A stretch of DNA of 64,000 nt from Mesaphorura yosii (taxonomy: Eukaryota > Arthropoda > Collembola > Poduromorpha > Tullbergiidae). A program made the position numbers and the translations under genes. Below, piece after piece: positions 24,886 through 37,803 of this stretch. The DNA lies in NCBI GenBank assembly GCA_009869945.1, contig WIXG01000045.1, positions 265,918-329,917 on the forward strand. The letters run 5' to 3'. Every line of letters begins with the position of its first letter. Positions within the stretch are counted from its first letter, which is position 1. Under the pieces are notes generated by a model. It worked only from the letters and a program-made list of their open reading frames with translations, was not told the DNA's origin and did no database searches.

Positions 24886-26384
24886 TTATAGCTTGATGCA
24901 ACTACAAACTGAAAATGGTGGCAGCCTGTTCCTGTTTTCATCACAATCCAAATCATGTTCTTCAGTCGTACAACAAAATCGGAAAACAGGCGCACATTTG
25001 ATGTCAGCACTGATAGGAAACTCTTTATCCTTTGCCTTGTTCATGTAAATCAAGTTATCATTAAACCCGATACATTTTACATCCATGCCCGAGCCTTCTG
25101 TCGTCATCGGATATCTTTTGACATTTGTTAGCCCATCTTTCGTGGCATTCGTAAAAAGATTGTACACGAAGTACTTCTTTGGAAAATAGAGTTCTGTTGT
25201 CATAGTTGTGTTCAATCCGGGCGTATTTTTGTGGCCGCGTCCCCAAATTAGGCTTTCACCTGACGGTCCATTTGTAAACGCGAACCAGTAGTAATAGCGC
25301 TGAACGCAGGTGGTGCCAACAAAGTTGATGATGTGATTGGCTAAGTCGAGCGCTTCTTGCATTTGTGTAAATTCGGCGTCCAGGTACGTACTGGAGACTT
25401 CAGTCATCCAAACGGGCTTGAGGACGGGAGCAGAGTCGCAAGTTTGAGATTCGACAATTGGTTCGTGCACGGTGTGATCGTAGTACGCCTTGCCGAAGTT
25501 GTGGACGTTTTGCCCGTTACCGCGAACGCCGCCAAAGCCCAAATTGAGGTTAAGCAAGTAGCCATGCGTTCCAAGTATCTCACACGCCTTCTCACAGTCG
25601 GAATTCCCTCTACTCAGAAACTGTTTCGAGATTGACATGTACGAATTTTCTGGGCACAGCGAGATCAGAGGATCATTGAACGTTGAAATCAGACGGCAAA
25701 GTTGAGTTGCGGTCATATCGCAATGGTTCCACGTGGCGAAAATGTTTTCTGGTTCGTTCACGGGGCTGATTTGTTCGAAACTGATACCGAACTTGACACT
25801 AATAATTTGCGTGGCATTCTTAATAAAGTGGTAGTAAGCTCGTTCGTACTCTTGTAAGAGCTGCGGTTTGGCTGGGCTTTTCATGTACAATGGCGGTGAC
25901 CAAATCGACGCGATGAACGATGTGCCTGGATAGCGGCTTTTATTGGAGATGAGAGAATGGACTTTAATCCAACTGCAAATTGCTGCTGGGGAAGAACGCG
26001 TGCAGGAAATGTCGTAGACGTCCTCCGAAGGTGAGAATTCCGGCTCGATTGATGTTCGAAAGAATCTGCAGTTGGAATCACGAATATTTTACATTTATCC
26101 ACTGCAACATGTAATACAGACTGTAGACCACGGACGTACCTCAGATTAAGATCGAAGTACAATTTGTCCAAGACCTCTTCCACCAGCAAGTTATTATTCA
26201 TCGCACGCAAATGGTTGACTGAACCTAAGTAGACGCCAAAGCCTTGAAACTGATTTGGACACGAATTTTCTTGATGGCTACGAGCGCCGTTAAAAACTTG
26301 ACAAAACAAGCAAATGATTGATGAGAGTATCAAAGTTAATTTTTGAGCGTCTGGTGCGTTGGTTTTGGCAAATTGGAAATGCAT
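24886..26384 (-). CDS. Secreted glycoside hydrolase family 30 enzyme, microbial-type
   Basis: Two exons (26384-26140 and 26065-24886) give about 475 residues. The chosen start gives a hydrophobic leader followed by NSCPNQFQGFGVYLGS, the beginning of a GH30 catalytic barrel. Seen in order: IASIWSPPLYMKS (substrate loop), ISPVNEPEN with the acid/base glutamate, NHCDMTATQLC, and VWMTEVSST with the nucleophile glutamate, then YYYWFAF. The C-terminal beta domain is short and cysteine-rich. GH30 includes animal glucocerebrosidase, but the spacing and motifs look more like fungal or oomycete endo-beta-1,6-glycanases, so the substrate is uncertain. It is the second of two hydrolase genes in the same orientation, about 480 bp after GH125. 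Intron-poor structure and motif type suggest acquisition from a microbe; this is inference. Confidence 0.8.
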
Positions 26385-26864
26385 TTTGTCATCGGAAAAA
26401 CTCAGATATGATTTATGAATGATGTTCTTGTGTTTTGTGCAGTTGTAAAGGAAGAAATTCGCTTTGCTGGAATACCACTTTGATTTTAATAGGTGAGTGG
26501 TAACGGCGATTCGCTTCAGAAAGCGGTTGCCATTCAATGCTTGGTGGAATGTGTCGGTGCCACTGCCATTATGGCCTTTATGCAAGCAGTCTGCACGCGA
26601 TTCCGGTTTAAATGAAACAACAACGGCAACCTCAATTAAGGTCGGAATGCGATTGTTAATTATTCTTTTTTATTTGATCAAAGGTGATGCTTTTGGTGAG
26701 TTCGGTTTGGATAGTTTCAATTTCAATCACAAAACAATTCAAAACGCTCCATTGGCTTTATTCAAAATTGCACAACAAAATGATTTCGTAAAAACAGTTG
26801 GGACAGATGTGATTACTTTGTTCAATCGATTTCAACATCAGCCGTTATAATCATTATCAACGAA
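26385..26864. other. Spacer between GH125 and GH30 genes
   Basis: It holds the GH125 3' UTR and the GH30 promoter region. A plus-strand open frame (about 26646-26850) begins with a hydrophobic leader but overlaps these regions and has no recognisable product; it is not called. Confidence 0.5.
26757..26762 (-). terminator. Probable poly(A) signal of GH125 gene
   Basis: TTTATT on the plus strand about 105 nt after the GH125 stop codon (minus strand). Confidence 0.5.
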
Positions 26865-28651
26865 TTAATCCCATACGGTTTCCCTCAAGATGTGCGGGTA
26901 CTGCCTTGCCAGATGAAGTATCAAATCACCAAACACAGTATTCGCCCACGCAAACCAGGCCCTTGAAAAATCGTTGGGATTATTGACATTGTACGACTCG
27001 TGCATAAATCCGGTTCCAGCCGTCGAATTGCGCAGCAGACCCAGTAGATGCACAATTTCGCTTTCGCTGGTGGCGGTCATCGCCTGCATAGCTTGCGCCA
27101 TGTGCCAGGGCCTTTGCAGGCCGGTGTGTGGTGAACCCACGCCAGGGTAAGGACCTTCGGCGAACCACGGGTTCCATTCCGAGGAAAGGATGTATCTGCG
27201 CGTGTTCAAGTAGATCGGGTCGTATCTCGACACGAAGCCGAATTTGGGAAGGGAGAGAAGTGATGGGAAATTTGCGTCGTCCATGAGCACATGAGATCCG
27301 TAGCAATCCACTTCAAAGGCGTACACTTGACCGAATTCTGGATGCTGCACAATCGCATGTTTTGTAATCGCTTCTCGCACTTCTGATGCGAGCGTCTTGA
27401 TTTCTGTGGAGAGTTCAGGCCAGACAAAGTTTTCGTCCAACACCTTCGACACTCCTTCCAGACTAATCACAAACATTGCATTAGATGGTATTAAGTACTG
27501 AAATATGGTAGAGTCGTCCGAGGGCCTGAAGAATGAACGAATAAGACCGCAGCGTTTGGCCGGATTACCGATGCCGTACAAATTGGTGGTTTCGGACTGC
27601 GTTAGTGTTGGACGAGAGAATTTGAACGGTGGAAATGGAAGAACTTCAATGCTGCCGCCCTGTTGAGCCTTGAGTGTTTGCAGGATGATTTCCACGGCGG
27701 ACTTCCAGTGTTGGTTGTACAAGAATGCGGCATCGCCCGTTTGCTCGTAGTAGTACTTAGACAGGTACAAGAATGAAGCCAAACTATCCAGCTCGTATTT
27801 GGCCTCAAAGACTTCGTCCTTCTCGTAAATTGGGTACACGATGTCGCCCTTGGAAGCGTCTGATTCGTTCAGGTTGATTCCAGAGTCCCAATGCTTGAGC
27901 GGGAAGAAAGCGTTTCCCCAAGGGTACAGCTCGATCATTTCCGCCTGCGTATTTATCACACCCAGAACCAGCTCTCGAAGCTCGGGGTCGTCTCTGGCGT
28001 AAGGAACGTATGGATTCACTTGGTAAGTCGAATCTCTCAGCCACATGGCCAAAATATCTAAACGAGAATTAAGGTGAGTGAAGGCAAAGTTTTCGGATCC
28101 CACTGAGCTGTAATACGAACCCGTACCTCCAGTAACGATGTATGTGTATGGCAGTGTCAGATTATAAACTGGCTCAGTAATATTTTTCCTGAAGTAGACG
28201 GTCGTGTCTAGAATTAAACACAGACATGGCGCATTGTTCATCAGTTCAGCAATTATTTCATGACTGAGCTGCGTACCGAGTGTGCTTGGCAGACAGTTGG
28301 TGAATATTTGCCTGAGCGTATCATCGCGAATCATGCTACCAACGTCTTCAATCACATCCTCGATCGTTGTGCTGTTGTACAGGCGGTCAGCTGGGTCAGG
28401 GCGAGCGGCTGGAACTTCAGACTCCAGCGGAGAAGCGAAACGACGACTTTGAGATACACTTTGAGACAGGGCGGCTGTTGAATTAGAAAATCAAGGTTCA
28501 GTGAATTTCAAGGGATTTTGGATGGAAGTTACATGTAATGAGTGCACGCACCGGACGCAGCGTGGATAGGCTGAAGGGCTCCCTTTTCTATGCAACCCGA
28601 TCCAAAGATGCAGCTCAAGTAAAGAGCAAATTTTGAGAAATTCGACCACAT
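26865..28651 (-). CDS. Secreted GH125 (DUF1237) exo-alpha-mannosidase-like enzyme
   Basis: Two exons: a signal-peptide exon (28651-28552, MWSNFSKFALYLSCIFGSGC) and one long exon (28474-26865), about 570 residues in all. The joined frame is continuous (GCC codon across the intron). Family marks seen in order: DILAMWLRDSTYQVNPYVPY, WGNAFFPLKHWDSG, YELDSLASFLYLSKYYYEQT, VDCYGSHVLMDDANFPSLLS, SSEWNPWFAEGP, GVGSPHTG, GFMHESYNVNNP and RAWFAWANTVFGDLI. GH125 enzymes are metal-independent alpha-1,6-mannosidases known mainly from bacteria and fungi. The likely substrates are mannans or N-glycans of fungal or microbial material, outside the cell. The conserved acidic positions (MWLRDS; MHES) are kept. 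A single intron, near the signal peptide, contrasts with the intron-rich neighbours and supports horizontal acquisition followed by intron gain. Confidence 0.9.
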
Positions 28652-29446
28652 TTTGCAAAAAAAAATCGGTCTTTACGCGAATCTCAAACTTGCCTTGAAC
28701 TTGAATCAATTCAAATTACGCATAAAGTGAGCACTGGCACTGCATTTTTTTGCGAACTCGAGGGGCCTGAACCCTAAAATTCAATGGGTATCAAAGTACG
28801 AATTTGCTCCCGTTTCAAGTGTCACTTACGAACTAATCAATTGCTCGCTAGTAACGAGGAACAGCAAGTCAAGTATTTACCACACGGACGAACTTTTGTC
28901 CCACACCCACACTACATTTCGTGATTGACATAAATTAAGTGCTTGAAAAGCAAGTTGATTGTTCAGTCTGATAAAATGGTAAAAAGTTTCCAGCATCGTG
29001 TGGCCTGTGGCATGCATGTGGGTTATGCAATGCTTTACCAGCAGATCAATATAGCCATTGTACATAAGTTCACTCATTACGGCCATTAAGTTCACTCATG
29101 CGAAGGATACAGCGTTGATTATGGAAGATTTTATGTTAAGCAGCTCGCTCGCAACTTGGAATGAATTGTAGTTGTCCAGCTCGAGCACGCAACCTTAACC
29201 CAGATTATAGACACGCATCAATATCGATGTCTTCGACGTTCAACACAGAATAGCAGGAGTTGAGTTGTTTATTCCGTTCCATTAATAAAAATCGAGGAAT
29301 CAACATGAGCAAACACAAATATCAAGATTATGTCAGAAGTCATAACTCACAGCCACGTTCATTATGTATTATGGGCTGCAATTACTTTAAAATGCTGTGT
29401 TACAGTTACACGATATTGCGAGGCGAGGAGACTTGGCTGATCGAGC
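28652..29446. other. Intergenic region between GH125 promoter and cadherin 3' end
   Basis: It contains the GH125 promoter at its left end and the cadherin 3' UTR at its right end (TTTATT poly(A) signal at 29268-29273). A stretch at about 28968-29008 with a TGATAAAATG core resembles 44862-44897. No gene is recognised. Confidence 0.5.
29268..29273 (-). terminator. Probable poly(A) signal of cadherin gene
   Basis: TTTATT on the plus strand, about 175 nt past the cadherin stop codon at 29447. Confidence 0.5.
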
Positions 29447-32400
29447 TTACATGAAAGTGTCATCGCTCTCTCCCAAATTCATCAATGGATTCCTCCGCGT
29501 GACTGCCGCTAACGGATTTGGCATATCATCCGTTGCTCTTGCACTGGCTTGTCCGGGGTACGAGTAGTCGTCGTCCATTATCTGATCTGACGACTGGCCA
29601 TCAGAGACGTAGTTTCTATTTGACGCCTCATTTTTACCATCGAAGTACTCCTCGTCCTCTGCCCCAATGAGCACAGATCCTCCACTGCCGACACTGTGTA
29701 GAAAACATTTATGATCAAGTCACACTGATTTCAAGCTCTGGTGTGCCTGAACTCCAAATTCTGAGCTGATTACCTCTCTTGATCGAAGTTGGGATATCCT
29801 CCTTCGCTCGTCCAGATTGGATTCGAGCCCTGGACGGCGAATTGATTTGTGGTCGGCAGCATATTGTCGACGGCGCCTGCACGGTTTAGCCCCGATTGCT
29901 GAGATCCAAAGGTGGATGCGGTCAAAGCTCGCACTCTCCTCGACAGACTATTAAGTGAAATATGGAAGAAAGCCATTTTACATTGAGGTACGGGTTAGCA
30001 AGATCTCTGGCACGTTACCTGCGGTTGTTGAACCAACACGTGATTCCAAGAATTATAAGGCTCACGGCGACGACCGAAAGGACAGCTATCAGTACGTAAA
30101 TGACGACCTTGTCGGTACTCAACGGGTCCCTGTTGTACTGATCTTCGCCGAACGCATACAGATTGTATCCAAGTTGCTCTAAACTTTCTTGCAACGCGGT
30201 CATTTTCTCAATGTTGGTGCGTTCGCTAAAAAGAGAAGGAACCAATGAACATCGCTCGACTTTCTGCCTGTGGAAAGGTTTCACCTGGTGATTATCGTGG
30301 AAACAACTGGCTCACTGGCCTCTGAGTTGATAAAGTGAGTCTGGATAATAGTACGCCCAATGGGGTTTTGAATGGGGTAGCCGTTCTCATCCACCGCAAC
30401 CACAACTCGTTCAACGTTGCACTGATACTCGAAAATCTCAGTCAACACATGCGCCAACTGCAGACAAACCGTAAAGAGTGAATTATGACACAACGAGTGC
30501 CAGACACCAACATGAGAATAGAAGTTAAAGCTGTACCTCATTTCTTCTCTCCAGAGGGTCGAAAATCTCCGGCGGATTGCTAAATCTGAACTGGACACTG
30601 TGATCCTCCGTAACTAAATAAATCTTGACCTGCACGCTTGTGGAATGCGGCACTGGTGATTGAAAATACAGTTATACCAACGAACACGCAAAATGTAGGG
30701 TACTGCGTATCTTTTTTATTATTCTAACCTGGTGCTGAATCATCTGCAGTTATCTCGAATGTGTAGTATCCTCTCATTCCAGCCTGGGGCTGGAACAGAT
30801 TATCCAATTTTCCCGTAACTCTGTCCAACATGAAGGGCGGCTCTGCCACAGGCAAAGAAGGGTCGGACGCTTCGAATGCGGAAGAAAGGCGGTATGTGAC
30901 CGGGTCATTCATGTCCTTGTCAATTGCCAACACGGTTAAATTGAGCGATCCGATCCCGGCGTCGACTTTGATGCCGCCGGAAATGATGCCATTTTCATTT
31001 GTTTCGAATATGGGCCACTGCATAATCATAAATGAGCCACTGTCCTAATAAGTTCAGGTATTTATAGTTTGAATTTAATTACCTCGTCGTTTTCGTCCAG
31101 GACATCTACTGTGACGTTTAATTTGCTGACAGGCGGAGGCACAGGCGGACCGACGGTACAGGAAAAGGTAGGCGGACATTCTTGAGCATTGATCGCGCAT
31201 ATTTGAAGTTCATATTTGTCAATGGCTTCACGGTCGAGTTCCTTTCCATCTTGTAGAGTCAAAACGTTCTCCTTGACGTCTAGCTTGAACTCGTTCAGGT
31301 CATCTCCTTCTGTGGTGGTGCCAAATTGACTTTACTCTTTACTCTCAACATCTACCAACCTTTTTAGAAAGAGCAAAGTTTACCTCCAATGTAATAGCAA
31401 ATGGTCTCATTGAATACGTTCAAGCCATCATCTATGTCTTCGTCAGTCGCTTTCGGAAGCTGTCGTCCGAGAGAAGGGTCGTTTTCTAGAGGAAGAGTCA
31501 ATCTGAGTAGAGTTGTAAGATTTCTCTCACTATTGTCTCTCTACATTGGCTATGTAATCTAGCGCTACCTTTATGGTCAATCTGAGGTGGTGCACTTGCA
31601 AAGACTGGAGGTGTGTTGACAATAGGGACAAGCTTGATAAGAAGTGTAGCATTCGTGCGTAAAGGTGGACTGCCATCATCCGACGCTTGGACTGTTATCT
31701 AGGGTAATGAAGGGTTAATGTAGAATAATCTCGACGGACGAATATAAATAGATGAGATTAACTTACGTTAAAGTCAGTACCGATGCGATTCACCAACGAT
31801 TGACTGACCGTGATAACGCCTGCGGTTCTCTCTATGTTGAAATACTCAACCGAATCATCTGTCGTGTCTGCAATTAAAACACGACAGTTAAAAGCGTTCC
31901 GGGAAAGGGTGAAATCTCGCAATTGAACCAACCTTGTCGAACTAAACTGTAGGTTACAATACCGTTCCCAGTCCCTGGATCATCTGCGTCAGTGGCATTG
32001 CATGCAGGGACATACTCTGGTTCACCGACACTGGTGTAGTACTGTAATGCTGCCGTAACCGGCAAACCCTGAGTACATAAGAATTCAATTATATTACAAT
32101 AGGCCAATAGGAAATGCAGCAAGTCAACGAGGTGTAAGACTTCGACCGTCGCATCGAATGCACTCACCCGAGAAATGAAGATTACTGGCTGGTCTTCTTC
32201 TGGAAAGGCAAAAATGGGCGCATGCTGATTTACATCAAGTATGTTCAGTTCGAATGTTTGATTCGTCGAAAGGGAAGGTGTGCCATGGTCCATCGCCTGC
32301 AATTATTTCGATTTCAATCTATTTCCATCCCTTCGCATCACCAGTATTCTTGTATTCATTTCATCATTGCTTGAAAGAATCGTGGAGTTTCTTACCAAAA

Positions 32401-35400
32401 TATTTAGTTTATACACGCCGTATTTGTCAACAAAGTCGACGGTGGCGTTAATCCGAACCCCTGTGGGATCAAGGCTATTTTCCGGGAAATTTTCAATTAT
32501 GAACATTGATTTTGGGTCTTCCACATTTGGATTGCTACAAGTCACGTCCAAGAGATCGAAGCTGAGTGTTCTGTTTTCGCCAAGATCGAGATCCCATGCA
32601 CTAATGACTCCGAAAGATGTACCTGCGGTGGCCAACGTTTCTTCTTTGTCTTCTAGCCTAGCATTTGGATCGAATATCGGGGCATTGTCGTTGACGTCCA
32701 GCAGTTTAATCGTTATTTGATGATCCTGCCACAAACTCCCCACTAGAATAGAATATTAAATTGTGAGTTGTTTACAGTATCAAATCGTAAACGTGTAAAA
32801 AAACGTGTACCTGTTGTGGCCGGCCTGTAGTAGTCAATTGCTCTAATCAGCAAGCTGTAACTCTCTTGCTCTTCTCTGTCCAGCTCATCTCTGACAAATA
32901 GCCTGCCCGACTCGAGGTGTATTTCAAACTTTTCAGTGCCATCTCCTCCATTGTGGGTCAAATCAAGCAGAAAGCTCACGGTTCCATAAAGACCTGGTAA
33001 AGGCAGGTCAGAAGTCAATGGTCATAAGTTTGGGATTGTACACTGGAAGTTTCCCACTTACCAATGTCTCTATCAGAGGCTGCAAAGGTATATACAGTAT
33101 ATCCGGGCCCGTCGAAACTGGCATCTTCAAACACTTCAAAATTTGTTTCGTTTCTCGTAAATACGGGCTTGTTGTCATTAATGTCTTCGACGGTTATGTT
33201 GACCTAAAATGAATGAATGATCATTCATTAGTACGCAGTGTAATCAGGCCATTATTCGTTCTTGTGTGTTCATTACAAGCAGTGATGTGCTGTGCTCTCC
33301 ATCAGAAATAATTAACGTATATCCGAGCCAATCTGTATCCATCTCTCCAGGGATGATGTTTGAAGCTTCGCGATCTATGGGCACATCTTTCCTTCGGCTT
33401 AGAATTGCCCTGTTTCGACTATCTTGTGTATCGTTTAGCTCGACAAGGTCTGCCATGAGAGGATGCACCGGCCTAATATCAAACATCAAATATTTATGTT
33501 CTTCACTTTCTCTTTTATGCATGGTGATTATTAATGGCTGAGGACTGAAGTGTCGGGCATTACTCGATATAATAAATCAATGTTGTGTCACTAATGTCAG
33601 GATCGAAAGCACGAAATGTTCTGATTTCGCGTTCCGCGTTACTTGAATTGTCGGACTCCGGAGGCGTGAAAGTTGACTCCCTGTAGGTGAGTTCTGGGTC
33701 GGTTTCTTCGAACATGGGAGGATTATCTGAAGGAAATTGGCCGCATTTAGGTTAAATCTTAGCCCGCGGCAATAAGACCTTTTAGTAATTTGAAGAGTTT
33801 ACCGTTTATGTCGAGGATGGTTAGAGAGAAAAGGACGAAGTGACTTTTCTTGTCCTCAAAACTGGGATCTGTATTTTCATCCGTTGCAGTTAATTTGAAG
33901 TCGATTCGATCGACTATCTCACGGTCCACCATATTTGGCTTCGCAATAACTTTCAAGTCGTAGCTGACTCCATTCGCAGGACTTTCCGGACTTTCTTCGT
34001 AACTGACTGTAAACCACCTGAACAATATACAAACATCATCAGAGATGGGGCCGCTGGAAAAGGTGCAAAATATAGCTGCAAGACTCACTCGTCGAGATTA
34101 ACCTCCTCGTCATCTATTTCTACTTTCGTCAAAATTTCCAGGTCTATTGTGAGGGCAGCATCTGTGTCAACGTCTGCTATTGTGGCAGTTGTTCCATTGA
34201 AAATGTCAATTTCGTCCGTGGAATTTTCATTGATTGGGTTGACGGGTGGAACATAAATTGTGGGACTCTCGTCATTCACATCCAAGATTTTCAGTCGCAA
34301 CGTAAATGTAATTGATCTTTGTATGTTTGGTGGACCCTCGCACAACATATCGCAAACTTGAATAATGTGAATCTGCTCCTCAACTCTCTCAAAGTCAAAC
34401 GCGTTGGCACGGCTCACAGTGATTACGCCCGTCTCGTTGTTCAACGTTAAGTGCGTTGGTGGATTACGATTATTCCACTTGTATCTGAATAGTGAAATAC
34501 ATTTTCATAAAGCGTTGATAGACCAGTTCAATTATTTTTCTTTCATCACACCTTAAGCTGTCAGTTCCAAAACTATTTTCATCGTCGTAATCGTCGTCAA
34601 CAGCATGCAAAGCGCTCACTACCACGAATCCAAGTTCCGCGTCTTCTCGAACTTCCACTTCTAGCACACCATCAACGTCGGGGTTTCCAGGTCCCTCTTC
34701 GAACCTCGGTTCATTATCGTTAACGTTCTCGACCTTAAAATTCATCGAGTCACCTTTAAGTTCATGAACCCAGTATGGAGTTCACACGTATCACTTACGT
34801 TAAGAATGATGTTTGCAGTTGCAAAGTACTCTGCATTGCTGGAGTCCACAATTTTCACCTGAAATCATTAATGAACGTCACAAAAATATGCTTGCAAGGG
34901 ACAAAAATGATTGAATGGGTGTACCACTATATGAATATTCTCCTGTCTCCAGAACATGTCTTCATAGTCGATTCTGTTCCTATCAGTTATCGCAACTGCA
35001 AACACAGAATTATTGCCCGAACCACTACCCGGTGAAGCAAGAAGGGCACCCGTGATTTGCTCTTCCGAGTTTTGAAGAGCCGCAGAGTATTGATTATTGG
35101 CTGGACTCTACACATGTAACAGAGCTTGATAATGATCACTTTTAAAAGCTTTCCGTTTCGCGTCTTACAAAGTCATTGTCACTGATGGTAAAATTTTGTC
35201 TAATTATTCCATCCAGTCCCTCCAGTGGGAGCTCTGATGTGACAGAATATCCTTCCGGGATACGTACATTGAATGATCTTTCGCCGCTGCCATCGTCAAA
35301 TCTTGGCTAAAGTGACATCAAGAGTGAACTAGTAAGTAGGGGCTTCCGACCGAAGATCGGACTGATTTCGTCTTTACCGGATTATCGTTGATATCGACAA

Positions 35401-37071
35401 TGGTCAGAAATACTGAATACATGATGAATTCGTGCGGAGGTAATACTTCGGTCGCAATTACGTCGAACTGAAAGAATGACGTATCCAGCACATCTGCATC
35501 AATTACTGCTGAAACGCTTAGCAGCCCCGTGTCTTTGTCAATTGTGAAAAACGGCTCATGATCAAAGTTTTCTGGAACTAAAACCACGTGGTTGAAAAGG
35601 ATCGTATTGTCTGAACGTACTGAACTATTGAATTAGGTGGTAGCACGACTTACTTCCGCTGATCGAGTATTCGATTGGGCTGTTCACTCCGCGGTCCTGG
35701 TCAACGGCTTCATATTGAAAACTATCGTACTCCTGCAATGCAAACGTGGATTATATGGAGAAGACTGCACGACATGCGTAGAATTTGAACAGACTTTCAC
35801 TCACCTCAATCGTTCCATTCTCCTCCACAGAAATACTTGCTACAAGATTGATCCATCTTGGAGGCTGGTCTGGCATATCGTCCACAGATACTAATGTCAT
35901 TGGGCATTCTGTCTTGTGTATCCGATTTGAATCCTAATGGCCAAAATGGAAAGAGACAACAATTGCAGCACTGGAAGCAACACTATACCCTTGTGGAATT
36001 TACATGGACTGTAGAACTTTCTTGGACTTACCTCCACCGAAATAATGATTCGATGACTAGTCCTTACTTCGTAATCCAAAGTCGCCCCAGGCTTTAGGGA
36101 AAAAACACCCGATACGGAATTAACTTGAAATAAGCTTAAGAGTTGGTCGGGTAAGTCAAGATCCTGAATAAATCCAAACACACTTTATCACAAAATATCA
36201 TAAGGGAATTGTAGTCTGATTTGTATTAATTAAACTACCTGCAGACTAAATCTTAGCTGTCCGGCATCGATTGCGTCACGATCAGTTGCTTCGTATTTAT
36301 AAATGATGTCGTGTTCCTGAGAAATCGTATAAGAAAATCAGAAATCGCGATCAGGAAATGACGTCGAGGGACATTCACACGTCCCTAACGTCACTCGGCT
36401 GAGTTTTCTTTACCTCATTCTCCGGGATCGTAAAATTAAGTCCCCCGGCACAATTCGTGATTGTCGGTGGATTGTCATTGATGTCCACCACTTGAATGTA
36501 AAAAAGACCGAGTCCTGGCAATGGTGGGTTCAGGCGGACGGTGTATGTCGGGAGCGTTGCGATTTCTTCAAAGTCAAACTCAGTTTGAATTTGAACCAAA
36601 TATTTCCCATCGACTTCGGTTATCACAATGACGGGTAAGGGAGATCCGGTTGGACCTCCTCCAACATTGCTAACAATTGGGGCAGTCGGTCCTGCAACGC
36701 ATCTTGATGAAAATGTGCTCCACACGTGTTTCTTATGCTTTTATTCGTCTAACCTGTGTACTTAATTTCGGCCACTAATAAATCGACCTGGTTTCTCTCG
36801 TCAATTCGGATCGTAAACTCCCCAGGGCTAACCTCAACGCCGTCAGGCGGGTCTGTTTCTTTTGGTTGCAGGAACTGGTCCTCGTACTGACCTAATTAGA
36901 GGTAAATCGGAATAAAGCGACATAACTCACGCAAGGCTCAAGAATCGAAGCCTGGGTCGTGGCTTAAGTTCGAAACTTTTATGTTGGCTCCAGCCAAGTT
37001 TCTAAATTACCTTTGCAAGATGAGGTCCATGTGAGCAAAACGAACGCGCACAGCCAAAGTATCTTCTTCAT
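29447..37071 (-). CDS. Multi-domain cadherin, arthropod midgut-cadherin type
   Basis: More than 20 exons on the minus strand. The first (from 37071) encodes a signal peptide (MKKILWLCAFVLLTWTSSC). About ten cadherin repeats follow, marked by linkers such as VDINDNPP, ENVNDNEPRF, LDVNDESP, VEDINDNKPVF, LDVNDNAPIF and LDVNQHAPIF, whose acidic residues bind calcium. A membrane-proximal part without cadherin motifs comes next (VVVAVDENGYPIQNPIGRTI), then one membrane span (VIYVLIAVLSVVAVSLIILG) and a tail of about 165 residues. The tail has GSQQSGLNRAG, AVQGSNPIW and an acidic LIGAEDEEYFDG. This tail pattern is what I know from insect midgut cadherins, the family used as receptors by Bacillus thuringiensis Cry proteins, and related cadherin-23-like proteins. 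Classical catenin-binding motifs were not seen. Role: calcium-dependent adhesion on apical epithelial surfaces, inferred from the family. Confidence 0.88.
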
Positions 37072-37599
37072 CTTGAACCGCTCGACAAAACGTGCACCGG
37101 AGTAATTTCGACTTCAGTGAAATGAAAGAATTCGAACTGTATGAATTTTCACGACAATTCCTTTAAGGTTCCGGAGCTTTACCTGACCGACCAGAACGAT
37201 ATAGAAGGAGCAATTAAACATTTTCTCATCAAGTATGACAGATGGATTCGTCCCGATGATAAGCCGCAATGACATGCGTCCGTGGTTTGTTATCTTCTTC
37301 TGTGCTCACTGATAACTTAACTGCTGAATGTTCGTTTGGCAGTCGATACACGGCTTTGTTCAATTGCAATTGTGTTGATTATGATAAGCCTTTTAAATTC
37401 CTTTTGTGCAATCAGGCCAATCCAACAATTACAATCGTCCGGCGTATGAGAAAATTACGCAGCCTTTATTAATAGAGTCTGGCTCATGATGGGCTGGCAC
37501 TTGTCATTTTTCACTTCCAATTTATATCAGATTAGCATTTTCATACAGCACTTTCGATCACACATGCCAAGGGCAAAATCCATGGTGCTCATGGTTGGG

Positions 37600-37803
37600 G
37601 GTTGACATTGACCATTGGCTGGTGAAATCAGCGTTTATTAGAACTCTTGTAAAAACCTATTCAAACACACTTGAAAGCATTTATAATTCGTAATTATGAT
37701 GTTCAGTTGGCTTGAGTCAGATCTGACTCGTAGCAAATGAAATGAAGAGAAAACGACGTATCAAAAATGAGCGACTGGAATGACGCAAATCCTTCGGTGT
37801 AAT
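37600..37803 (+). repeat. Direct repeat, copy 1 (about 200 bp, non-coding)
   Basis: It shares with 38063-38256 an ordered series of blocks: a TGACCATT block, GCGTTTATTA, CTGTAAAA or TTGTAAAA, AACACTTGA, TGTAATTA or CGTAATTA, CAAATGAA, AGAGAAAAC and ATGACGCAAATC-TTCGG. The spacing is nearly constant, so this is a duplicated segment rather than scattered similarity. Confidence 0.65.

Noticed and set aside
26497-26850. Plus-strand frame with a hydrophobic leader between GH30 and GH125
   Set aside because: It overlaps the GH125 3' UTR signal and the GH30 promoter, has no splice or homology support and a simple composition.
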